A stretch of DNA of 43,168 nt from Sphingobium lactosutens. Its GTDB lineage: Bacteria > Pseudomonadota > Alphaproteobacteria > Sphingomonadales > Sphingomonadaceae. Under the pieces are notes generated by a model. That model had not been told where the DNA came from. It was given only the letters and a program-made list of their open reading frames with translations, and did no database searches. Shown piece by piece: positions 17,255 to 24,747 of the stretch (position 1 is its first letter; every line of letters begins with the position of its first letter). A program made the position numbers and the translations under genes. Location of the stretch: the NCBI RefSeq assembly GCF_013393185.1, contig NZ_QJQX01000084.1, positions 143,645 to 186,812 of the forward strand, written 5' to 3'.

Positions 17255-17325
17255 GCAGAGAAATATCCTGTCTTCGCCATAGGCCGAATGCGGCCGGATC
17301 GCTTCAGCCATCCGGCGCGCGATCT

Positions 17326-17532
17326 TCAGGCTGCCTGAAGGTTTACGGCCGAGGTCTTGCCGCGCTGATCCTTTTCCAGATCATAGGTGACGCGCTGGTC
17401 TTTTTCGAGGGTGCGCAGGCCGGCGCGCTCGACTGCGGAAATATGGACGAAGGCGTCATCGCCGCCGGTTTCCGGCGCGATAAAGCCATAGCCTTTGTCC
17501 GCATTGAAGAATTTGACAGTTCCTGTGGTCAT
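17326..17532 (-). CDS. cspA: Cold-shock domain protein
   Basis: A 68-residue CSD protein with both RNA-binding motifs: RNP1 (KGYGFIAP, about residues 13-20) and RNP2 (DAFVHISAV). It should bind single-stranded RNA and melt structure. The start at 17532 has AAGGAG seven bases upstream; the longer open frame to 17643 is untranslated leader. That leader is about 100 bases or more, in keeping with the structured 5' regions of cold-shock mRNAs. The symbol denotes the family; which paralogue it is cannot be told. Confidence 0.93.
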   Translation of the reverse strand: MTTGTVKFFNADKGYGFIAPETGGDDAFVHISAVERAGLRTLEKDQRVTYDLEKDQRGKTSAVNLQAA

Positions 17533-17735
17533 AAAGAGTCTCCTTGTCGCAGGTCCACGGGCACGGGCGAGAATCCGCACAGCCCGGCTTTGAGAAGCAA
17601 AAATGGGGACAAAGGAGAGCCGAAGCGGCCCGATATCCGTCAAAACGCGACGTTCAGCAAAATGCCTTTAGCACGAACCGTTCAAATTGCAAAACTGGAC
17701 CGATAAGGAAAGGTCGTCGAAGGCAGGAGGGCGGG

Positions 17736-17879
17736 TCATTTCTCACCGGTGCGCAGCTTGATCTTGTTCGGGAGATTCTTTCCCTTTGTACGGCGCGACG
17801 GAATTTGTACCGGGTTCTTTTTCTTCCATTCGGCCCACGTCATGGGACCATCGGGCGTATTAATGATGTCGTCGTCCAT
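17736..17879 (-). CDS. Small basic protein upstream of cspA (47 aa)
   Basis: A 47-codon gene from an ATG at 17879 to a TGA at 17736. It encodes an acidic head (MDDDIINTPDGP) and a TWAEWKKKNPV segment, then a strongly basic tail (IPSRRTKGKNLPNKIKLR, TGEK). AAGG and GGA lie just upstream of the start. The two-part charge pattern and absence of low-information sequence make chance unlikely. It lies on the same strand as cspA, about 200 bases upstream, and might be expressed under the same stress conditions. No family was recognised; a small RNA- or ribosome-binding protein is possible but only a guess. Confidence 0.6.
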   Translation of the reverse strand: MDDDIINTPDGPMTWAEWKKKNPVQIPSRRTKGKNLPNKIKLRTGEK

Positions 17880-18360
17880 ATTCCGAAACCTTTCTTGTCC
17901 TGTCCTCGACCAGCGGCGACTATATCATGTTCGCCTGCCAAATCCTGCCAGCTATCGGCCGGCTGTATCGCGGTAGAACCCGGCCAGAGGCCGGAGGGTC
18001 TGCGCCCATTTCCGTTTATGCCAGATGGACCGGGTTTTTCGAAAGAAGGTGCAAAGACGAATGCAAGTGAATGTTTTGTAAAGATTTAATATTTTCCGCG
18101 AAACCGCTATTTCATAAGGGTCGAGAATTTAAGGAAGGTAAATGTCCATTCGCCTCAAAGATGCGGTCAAAGCCCGTTGGGAAACTTAACCTGATACGAA
18201 TGTCCATTAACTCCATCGATTCGTCGCACGGCTGGCTCCAATTGCCTGCGCAATCATCATGCGAGCTATCCTGTTCATGTATCAGAAAGGTTAACTTAAA
18301 CAGGCAGAACATTCATGGTGATCATTCGCGACGCCATGTCCGAACATCTTATGAAGCTAA
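17880..18360. other. Long intergenic region with hairpin and AT-rich tract
   Basis: Almost 480 bases lie between the divergent 47-residue gene and the ompA-like locus. CCGGCC-AGA-GGCCGG (17980-17994) is a perfect compact hairpin. From about 18060 to 18140 the DNA is notably AT-rich for this genome. The 10-mer AATGTCCATT occurs twice, at 18141 and 18199. No supported gene was found; the promoters of both flanking units should lie here. Confidence 0.4.
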
Positions 18361-18462
18361 ATGGAGGGGGTTCTGACAGCCGAAGACGCCATCACGCGGA
18401 CGGCAGTCGGACGAGAAGCTGCAGCCATGCAGGCCCGACTGACCGAATTTCTGGAGGATTAA
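18361..18462 (+). CDS. Small ORF preceding the OmpA-like gene (33 aa)
   Basis: A 33-codon frame reads MEGVLTAEDAITRTAVGREA followed by AAMQARLTEFLED and ends at 18462, one base before the GTG/ATG of the OmpA-like gene. The GGAGG in its last codons is the ribosome-binding site of that gene, so translation of the two could be coupled. The peptide is a plausible amphipathic helix. It lacks a strong ribosome-binding site of its own, so it may be a leader or chance. Confidence 0.3.
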   Translation: MEGVLTAEDAITRTAVGREAAAMQARLTEFLED

Positions 18463-18463
18463 C

Positions 18464-19336
18464 GTGATGAGTGTCTTTTCCAAAAGCCCTAAATGCCTCT
18501 TGTTGCTCGCTCTGCTTTCCGCGGCATCGCCGGGTAGCCTGTCTGCCCAGACGCAGGAGCCGCCCTCGGCCGACGTTTCCGCGACCGTATATATGCCGCC
18601 GGCCGAGAAGACCGAAGGGCCGGAGGTCAAGGGCATCATTTCCGCGCGCAGCGGCGACAAGATGCAGGTCACGGCTGCCGACGGCGCCAAATCCGTGATC
18701 GTCATAAACGACGACACCCGAATCAGCGCCAGCAAGGGCTTTTTCGGTCTCAACCGAAGCAGGCTCGCCGCGACCTCGCTGCTCAATGGCCTGCCTGTTA
18801 CGGTCAAGACATGGCAATCGGGTGACAGTCTGGTGGCGAGCCAGATCAACCTTCAGAACAAGGATCTCAAGACCGCGTCCATGATCCACAGTGGCACGGC
18901 CCAGCGCTTTGACGAGCAGACTGCGGCAACAGAAGCCCTGCGTGGTCGGATGGGTGAGATCGATCAGTATAATGTAAAAAGCACGACCAACGTGAATTTC
19001 GACACGGGCAAGGCTGTGCTGTCCGCTCAGGCTAAGAACGACCTCTGCGCTGCCGCAACCGCTGCCGAAGGCATGAGCAATGCCCTGCTGCTTGTCGTGG
19101 GATATACCGATTCTACGGGAGGCGATGAATTCAACCAGGAATTGAGCGAAAAGCGAGCCGGTCGCGTCGTCAATTAACTCCAGCAGGCCTGCGGCTGGAA
19201 ACCCTATCGCATGCTTACGCCCACCGGCATGGCCGAAGCGGACCCGCTGGCGGACAATAATACCCCTGAAGGCAAGGCGCAGAACCGCCGCGTGGCGGTG
19301 AATGTGCTGGTCAGCAAGGGCCTTGACGGGCTGTGA
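18464..19336 (+). pseudogene. OmpA-family protein interrupted by an in-frame stop
   Basis: The gene encodes a signal peptide (to about residue 28), a DUF5666-like beta-domain (about 50-130, with VKGIISARSGDKMQVTAADG) and an OmpA C-terminal peptidoglycan-binding domain starting at about 170 (STTNVNFDTGKAVLSAQAK, VVGYTDSTGG). At 19175-19177 a TAA stop interrupts the domain after KRAGRVVN. The same frame then continues without a break for LQQACGWKPYRMLTPTGMAE up to the QNRRVAVNVLV motif and a natural TGA at 19334. One base change from TAT or TAC (Tyr) would account for the stop. The truncated 237-residue product lacks the Asn-Arg-Arg part that contacts peptidoglycan. Confidence 0.85.
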
Positions 19337-19375
19337 GACATGTGGGGTGGGTTCGCCCACCCCCGGTCCCTTGCG

Positions 19376-20368
19376 TCAGGAGAGAAGGGTTCCAAAGCGC
19401 CGATCCCATAATTGCTCCGCGTCGAAGCGCATGCTCGTTACGCCGAAACGGCGGAACAGATCAGCGGCGGTTTGCTGGTCGGCGATCGCCTTGTTGTCGA
19501 TCGGGACCAGCCGCGTCCGATTTTTCTTCAGGTGGCGCCATTCCAGATAATAGGCCCGGTCGATGCCGGTCGCCTTGGACAGGATATCGGCCCATGGATC
19601 GTCATGGCTTTCCATCCAGTCGATCACGTTGCGGAAGCGCAGCAGATAGTCGCCCAGGTCGCGGGCCGTGTCGGCATTATCCAGTGCAGCCCGGTTGGCG
19701 ATAACCACGCCATTGCCGGCATAGTCGCCCTGCGCCTGTGCGATCAGCCGACCGCCATAATGGCGCTGCGCCAGAATCGTCTCGATCCCCTGTGTTACCC
19801 AGAAGTCGAGCTGGCCCGACGCGAAGGCCGCCGGCAGCGTATCACGCGCGAGGCTGACGGGCACGATATCGTTCCATTTCAGGCCCTGCTGCTCCAGCAA
19901 TTGCAGCAGATAATAGTGATAGTTGGAGCAACGCAGATAGCCTACGCGCCGCCCCTTGAGGTCGGCGGGCGAGCGGGCCGCCAGCCCCCCGCGCGCGACC
20001 AGGCCAAGCAGCCGGGCCTGCGCATCGGAGCGGATCAGTGCGATAATGCGGCAGTCCTTCAATGAGCCGCCCCAGATGGTGAGCGGGATGTCGGTGAAGT
20101 TGGAGCCGGCGTCCAGTTCGCCGCTGCTGATCGCCTGCAAGGACAGGTCGAAGGGCAGGATGGCATAGTTCACCGCATAGGGTGTATCTGCCTGCCCTGA
20201 GGCCTCGAAGAAATTTTGATAGCCTTCCTTGGTCGTGGAAATGCCGAGCCTGCGCCCCTTCGCCGTGGCGCAGCCCGGCAGGGCGAGCGCTCCAGCCAAG
20301 CCCATGCCCGCGCCGAGGAGCGCGCGCCGACTGAAAGCCTGATCAGAAACGCCAGGTCGCGCGGGCAT
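19376..20368 (-). CDS. ABC-type substrate-binding protein (SsuA/TauA-like), Tat-type signal
   Basis: A 330-residue periplasmic binding protein of the nitrate/sulfonate/taurine group. It has an FSRRALLGAGMG twin-arginine-like signal followed by ALALPGC, and the two-lobed fold with SSGELDAGSNFTDIPL, LKGRRVGYLRCSNYHYYLL and AAFASGQLDFWVTQG. The ATG at 20368 has GGAGG eight bases upstream and lies inside the end of the TBDR gene, a 26-base overlap in a different frame that implies coupling. No permease or ATPase gene follows. It must either feed a transporter encoded elsewhere or act as a periplasmic carrier for the receptor. The ligand is unknown. Confidence 0.85.
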   Translation of the reverse strand: MPARPGVSDQAFSRRALLGAGMGLAGALALPGCATAKGRRLGISTTKEGYQNFFEASGQADTPYAVNYAILPFDLSLQAISSGELDAGSNFTDIPLTIWGGSLKDCRIIALIRSDAQARLLGLVARGGLAARSPADLKGRRVGYLRCSNYHYYLLQLLEQQGLKWNDIVPVSLARDTLPAAFASGQLDFWVTQGIETILAQRHYGGRLIAQAQGDYAGNGVVIANRAALDNADTARDLGDYLLRFRNVIDWMESHDDPWADILSKATGIDRAYYLEWRHLKKNRTRLVPIDNKAIADQQTAADLFRRFGVTSMRFDAEQLWDRRFGTLLS

Positions 20369-22796
20369 AATAAAAGCCTCCATAAAAGCCGAACGGGCTG
20401 TTCGACGCATAATATTGGGAGCCGCTGCTGTCGGCGATGGTGCTGCGTTCGGGATAGACGTCGAACAAATTGTTGGCGCCGACCGCGAAGTCGACGGTCG
20501 GGGCCAAGTGCCAGCTGGCCTCCAGGTCGGTGATCCAGCGCGCGCCATAATGCTGGTCGTTGACCGCGCCTGCGGTGAACAGCTGGACTGACCCGTAACG
20601 CTGCACGCGCAGGTTGATGCTGACCGGGTCGGTGTCCCAGAGCGCACCGAGGATCAGTTTGGTGCGGGGATTGCCAACCTCGATATATCCCTGGGCCACC
20701 CGGTCGAACAGGGTGAGGTTGAGGCTGGCGAGCTGGGCCGGCGTATCGGCAATGTCGGTGATCTTGGTGCGGTTATAGTTGAAGCCGAGCGACCAATTGA
20801 TCTTGCCATAATCGCCCAGATTCTGAGCATATTGGCCGACCACGTCGACGCCGAGCGTCCGGGTGTCGATCGCGTTGGTATAATAGTTGACGATCTGCCC
20901 CGTCTCCAGCCCGTTGGCGGCGAGGATGGCGTTGACGCCCGCGCCGGACAGCTGCCCTGTCTGGGAAATGCGGTCCTTCAACCAGATGGCATAGCCATCA
21001 ACCGTAAGGGTCGCGCCCGGCGAAGGGGTGAAGGACAGACCGCCAGACAGGTTCACCGACTTTTCGGGCTTCAGCGGCTTGGCGCCCAGGGCGATGCCGG
21101 CCGCGCTGTCTGGCTTGACCGTGCGAGTGGTGGTGAGGCCGGTGATAACGCCGTTGACGATCGAATAGCCGCGCGCGGCACTGGCAAAGCCCTGCTGCGT
21201 CAGCGACGGCGCGCGGAAGCCGTTGCTGACCGTGCCGCGCAGCGCAAGCGTGGGGGTGAGTTCGACGCGGGTGGTGAACTTGCCCACCACGACATTGCCG
21301 GCGTTGTCGTCATAATGTTCGAACCGGCCGGCGACGCCGACGTCCCAGCCCGGCAGCGGCTGGGTCGACAGGTCGACATAAGCGGAAATATTGTTGCGGC
21401 GCAGGTCGGCGGCATCCTGCGGCAGAATGGTGATGCCTCCCTGCGCGCCGATCGCGGCCGCCTGCCCCGCAAAGGGGCTACCGACCGGGTAGATATAGCC
21501 GCCATTGGCGTAGGCGGCCTCATCCTGCACGATCGTCTGATAGCGTTCATGGCGGAACTCCGCGCCGATCGCGACATTGAGCGGCGAGGTAAGGCCGATG
21601 TCGAAGCCGCGCCGGATATCGGCATTGCTGGTCCACTGGTCGAAGATCGCGTCGAACGTGTCGAACCGGGTCGGGCTGTCCGGCCCGAGCGACGGGTTCA
21701 GCGTATCTTCCATGCCATTGTCGGCATGGTGACGGCCGAAGGTGGAACTAACGTCCCAGTCCCAAGCGCCCGCCTTGCCCTTGAGGCCCACCAGAAACTG
21801 AAAATCCTTGTCCGGGAAGCGGCCGGTCGGCTGGATCACATCGTCATAGAGTTCGGGGATATAGCTGGTGCTGTTAGGCAGGCGGTAGGTCTGGCCGTTC
21901 TTGATGTTGCGGATGCCGAGCGTGCCATAGCTGTAGAGCGTCGTACTACCGCCTTCGCTCAGCGGCAGTTCGGCATTATAGGCGGTGTAGAGCGCCTTGG
22001 TCCGGGCCAAGCCGCCGCGCGTCAGGTGACGATCGCGGGTCGCTTCGCGCGGGTCGGGCTGACCGTTGATCTTCGGATAAATCTGCACCGTGGCGAGGCC
22101 AGGACGGAAGGCGAAATCCTGGAAGAAATAGTCGGCCGACAGGTTCAGGAACCCATCGTTCGGCAGGCGGAAACCGTGGTTCAGGCGAATCTGCGCCTGT
22201 TCCCCGTCGCTTTCGTAGCGCTGGCCGCCATAGATCGTCGCCGATCCGCTTGAAGCGTCGCTCCTGAGCACGATGTTGATGACGCCGGCCACCGCATCCG
22301 ACCCATATTGGGCGGCCGCGCCGTCCCGCAAAATCTCGACGCGGGCGATCGCGCTCATCGGGATCTGGTCGAGATCGACGGCATTGGCCCCGGACGCCTG
22401 CGCGGTGGTAGGCAAGGGAATGGAACTGGGATGGCGACGCTTGCCATTGACGAGCACCAGCACATGCGCGCCGGACAGGCCGCGCAGGCCGGCTGGGCGA
22501 CCGAATGTGTTATAGGCGGCATTGGAGCCGGTATCGACCTTGAAGCTGGGTACCAGCGCCGACAGTGCATCGCGTAACTGCCCCGCCGCGCCGCCGGTTG
22601 CAACAAGGGCATCATTGCCGACCACGTCGATCGGCGCGGTGCTCTGCGCCACGGTACGGTCGGCGCTGCGGCTGCCCAGCACGACGATCTCGGCTCCGGC
22701 TGCCGGCTCTGGCGCGTCGGCGGCAAGCACGCCGCTGTGCCAGCCGGCAGATCCCAATAGGGCAAGTGTCACCATGTGGCGAATTGGTCGTGTCAT
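20343..22796 (-). CDS. TonB-dependent receptor coupled to a substrate-binding protein
   Basis: An 817-residue receptor with a signal peptide (to about 25), a TonB-box-like AEIVVLGSRSADR, a plug with FGRPAGLRGLSGAHVLVLVN and ARVEILRDGAAAQYGSDAVA, and a barrel ending in YARATWRF. Its 3' end overlaps the substrate-binding-protein gene by 26 bases. The pairing suggests delivery of one substrate from the receptor to the periplasmic binding protein. Sulfonate-type ligands are suggested by the partner's family; this is inference. The leader between 22797 and 22851 can form two mutually exclusive stems. Confidence 0.93.
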   Translation of the reverse strand: MTRPIRHMVTLALLGSAGWHSGVLAADAPEPAAGAEIVVLGSRSADRTVAQSTAPIDVVGNDALVATGGAAGQLRDALSALVPSFKVDTGSNAAYNTFGRPAGLRGLSGAHVLVLVNGKRRHPSSIPLPTTAQASGANAVDLDQIPMSAIARVEILRDGAAAQYGSDAVAGVINIVLRSDASSGSATIYGGQRYESDGEQAQIRLNHGFRLPNDGFLNLSADYFFQDFAFRPGLATVQIYPKINGQPDPREATRDRHLTRGGLARTKALYTAYNAELPLSEGGSTTLYSYGTLGIRNIKNGQTYRLPNSTSYIPELYDDVIQPTGRFPDKDFQFLVGLKGKAGAWDWDVSSTFGRHHADNGMEDTLNPSLGPDSPTRFDTFDAIFDQWTSNADIRRGFDIGLTSPLNVAIGAEFRHERYQTIVQDEAAYANGGYIYPVGSPFAGQAAAIGAQGGITILPQDAADLRRNNISAYVDLSTQPLPGWDVGVAGRFEHYDDNAGNVVVGKFTTRVELTPTLALRGTVSNGFRAPSLTQQGFASAARGYSIVNGVITGLTTTRTVKPDSAAGIALGAKPLKPEKSVNLSGGLSFTPSPGATLTVDGYAIWLKDRISQTGQLSGAGVNAILAANGLETGQIVNYYTNAIDTRTLGVDVVGQYAQNLGDYGKINWSLGFNYNRTKITDIADTPAQLASLNLTLFDRVAQGYIEVGNPRTKLILGALWDTDPVSINLRVQRYGSVQLFTAGAVNDQHYGARWITDLEASWHLAPTVDFAVGANNLFDVYPERSTIADSSGSQYYASNSPFGFYGGFYYARATWRF

Positions 22797-22801
22797 GAAG
22801 C

Positions 22802-22851
22802 CCCCGAAATTCCTGCTCGGGGAACGGCTAGGTCATGCTGGGATACCGAGC
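22802..22851 (-). promoter_or_regulatory. Candidate structured mRNA leader of the TBDR-SBP operon
   Basis: In the minus-strand leader, GCTCGG (22851-22846) can pair with CCGAGC (22820-22815). The overlapping CCCCGA (22822-22817) can instead pair with TCGGGG (22807-22802), directly in front of the ATG at 22796. The two helices share the same bases, the hallmark of a translational on/off switch or a protein-bound leader. It does not match a riboswitch class that could be recognised by eye. Confidence 0.35.
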
Positions 22852-22926
22852 CAACGAGAAGCGCTCATCCCCACATTGGTTCTGCTTAACCATAGGGTAT
22901 CCGGCAAATTGCAGCGGAGGGAAGAG

Positions 22927-23852
22927 ATGTCCTGCACCCGCCCCGCCTTGATGCAGCCATGGCTTGCGCGCGAAGGAGCCAAACCGGACGTTATCCGTTT
23001 CCCTGCGATGCACCCGATCCATGCCCTGTCGAACGATATAAAGCGATCCGTCCGGCAAAGGGTCGTCGACATGTTCAACGACAGGGCCAAAGGCGAACGG
23101 CCCGTGCAGCGAAGTGCCGATGCGCTGTTCGGGCAGGACTCCGTCATCTGGCGGGTCCATGGCGATGTCGGAACGATGATGACGGGCGGTATTGCAAGCT
23201 TGCTGATGCAGATGCTGCATCCTGCAGTGCTCGCCGGCGTATGGGATCATTCGCATTTTCGCGAGGATATGCAGGGCCGTCTCCGCCGCACCGCGCGGTT
23301 CATCGCGATAACGACCTATGGTGATCGCGCGCAAGCGAAGCGGGCGATCGAGCGTGTTCGCGCCGTACATGGATTTGTTACCGGGCAGATGCCCGACGGC
23401 AGGCCCTATCGCGCCGATGACCCGAGTCTATTGGCCTGGGTTCACGTAGTGGAGGCCTATTCTTTCCTCAAAGCGTGGATCCGCTATGGCGAACCTATGA
23501 TGCGGGTGGCGGACCAGGATCGCTATTTCACCGAAATCGCGGTCATCGGGGAAACGATGGGCGCCGATCCCGTGCCCGTTCCAAGCGCGAAGCCCAGACG
23601 ATCATCGCGAATATGCGGCCAAACCTGGCCGTCGATGCCAGAACGGAAGAAGTATCACGCCTGATCCTGCGATCCGGCACCGGCGTATCTCTCGCTTCTG
23701 TGTCAGGTCGCCTTGTGGCACGGGCTGCCATCGATCTGCTGCCCATATGGGCGCAGCGCTTGCATGGGCTTGCTCCATCGCCATTGGAAAAGCCGTTCAT
23801 CCGCAGCGGAACATTTGCGGTTGCGGAGGTCTTGCGTCGCGCATTTCGATAG
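22927..23852 (+). pseudogene. Oxygenase MpaB-family (DUF2236) gene, frameshifted
   Basis: The gene starts at 22927 with GGAGG seven bases upstream. It encodes a DUF2236/MpaB-like protein: a haem-binding-type oxygenase fold with FGQDSVIWRVHGDVGTMMTG, GIASLLMQMLHPAVLAGVWD and RRTARFIAITTYG. After ETMGADPVP (about 23575) the frame changes; the C-terminal quarter continues in another frame as SKREAQTIIANMRPN to FAVAEVLRRAFR, ending at 23852. Adding one C in the CCC run (GTGCCCGTTCC) would restore a continuous protein of about 309 residues. In the present state the product ends early at 23664 with an unrelated tail. A real mutation and a base-calling error in the C-run cannot be separated from sequence alone. 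Confidence 0.8.
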
Positions 23853-23997
23853 GTGATGTGCTCAGTCCGGCGAATTCACTGCCGGGCGCTGCGGCCCCAG
23901 GGGTGGCCACCGCGAGGAGGTAGGGATGGTGGATGTTATCGGTGGAGTGCCGGGATCAAGCTGGCTATGACGATACCGAACTGATCCAGGCAAGAGG

Positions 23998-24666
23998 ATG
24001 AAAGAAGTGGCCAAATCGGCGCCGACGAACATGGAAGGCAGCCGGACTGCGCGTGCAGCGGAGGCAGAGGAAACGCGCTTCAACATTCTGGAAGTGGCGA
24101 CCGAGGAGTTTGCCGACAAGGGCTTGAGCGGTGCGCGGATCGACGAGATTGCGGAACGGACGAATTCGTCCAAGCGGATGATCTATTATTATTTCGGTGG
24201 CAAGGAAGGCCTGTACCGGGCCGTGCTGGAACGCGCCTACACGGCTGTGCGCGAGGTGGATGCCGACAACCGGCGCGATCATCTGGCACCGGACGCGGCG
24301 CTGCGCGACGTGGTAGGCGTGACCTTCGACTATCACAACCAGCATCCTGAATTCGTCCGGCTGGTCATGAACGAGAATATCCTGCGCGGCGCGCATGTGG
24401 GCGAGGTGCCGGGCATTCGCGAACGCAATCGCAAGGTGGTCGATCAGTTGCGCGGCATTCTGGCGCGGGGCGTCGCCAGCGGGCACTTTCGCGAAGGCAT
24501 CGATCCGGTCGAACTGCACATGACGATCAGTGCGCTTTGCTTCTATAATGTCTCCAATCGCTATACTTTTTCCTATGGTTTCGAACGGGACATGAATTCG
24601 CCAAAGGCACTTGCCCGGCGGCGCATGAGCATAATCGATGTGATCGAAAGCTGGTGCCGGCGCTGA
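23998..24666 (+). CDS. TetR/AcrR-family regulator of the quinate/shikimate-ester island
   Basis: A 222-residue regulator. The N-terminal TetR DNA-binding domain (about 25-75) contains ILEVATEEFADKGLSGARID and the recognition region NSSKRMIYYYFGGKEGLYRA. The C-terminal ligand domain (about 90-215) is of the type found in TetR regulators of aromatic or acyl substrates. It is the first gene of the esterase-to-QsuB island and faces the same way. An 18-bp palindrome typical of TetR operators lies 36 bases after its stop and recurs twice further on. Its own upstream region lacks that palindrome, so it may be unregulated or read from further upstream. The start at 23998 has GAGG immediately adjacent, so a GTG four codons later is possible. 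Confidence 0.88.
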   Translation: MKEVAKSAPTNMEGSRTARAAEAEETRFNILEVATEEFADKGLSGARIDEIAERTNSSKRMIYYYFGGKEGLYRAVLERAYTAVREVDADNRRDHLAPDAALRDVVGVTFDYHNQHPEFVRLVMNENILRGAHVGEVPGIRERNRKVVDQLRGILARGVASGHFREGIDPVELHMTISALCFYNVSNRYTFSYGFERDMNSPKALARRRMSIIDVIESWCRR

Positions 24667-24702
24667 CGCGCCTTGCCTCATATCTTTTCTTTGGCTAGTG
24701 AT

Positions 24703-24720
24703 GTACGAAATAGTTCGCTC
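24703..24720. promoter_or_regulatory. Palindromic operator, copy 1 (before esterase operon)
   Basis: GTACGAAATAGTTCGCTC matches the perfect palindrome GTACGAACTAGTTCGTAC at 15 of 18 positions. It lies 27 bases before the ATG of the exported hydrolase, just after a promoter-like TTGCCT-17-TAGTGA (24673-24701), so it would cover the transcription start. Two further copies precede aroQ and the TBDR. Confidence 0.7.
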
Positions 24721-24747
24721 AAAAATCGATATAATCGGGAGAGAGAT

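Noticed and set aside
17980..17994. Perfect CCGGCC-AGA-GGCCGG hairpin as a terminator
   Set aside because: No gene ends nearby and there is no U-run.
18141..18208. 10-bp direct repeat AATGTCCATT, 58 bases apart
   Set aside because: Too short and with no associated element; noted in the intergenic entry only.
20280..20330. Lipobox in the substrate-binding protein (ALPGC)
   Set aside because: Pro before Gly-Cys is unusual for a lipobox and the twin-arginine-like motif is clearer; lipoprotein status left open.
20832..22253. 473-codon open frame opposite the TBDR
   Set aside because: High-GC shadow frame; the minus strand carries an unmistakable receptor.
23570..23590. Programmed frameshift in the MpaB-type oxygenase
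   Set aside because: No slippery heptamer or downstream structure of a known recoding signal was seen; the lesion sits in a short C-run.
24730..24735. Perfect TATAAT before the exported hydrolase
   Set aside because: It lies only about 13 bases before the ATG and next to the ribosome-binding site, too close to act as a -10 element for this leadered gene.
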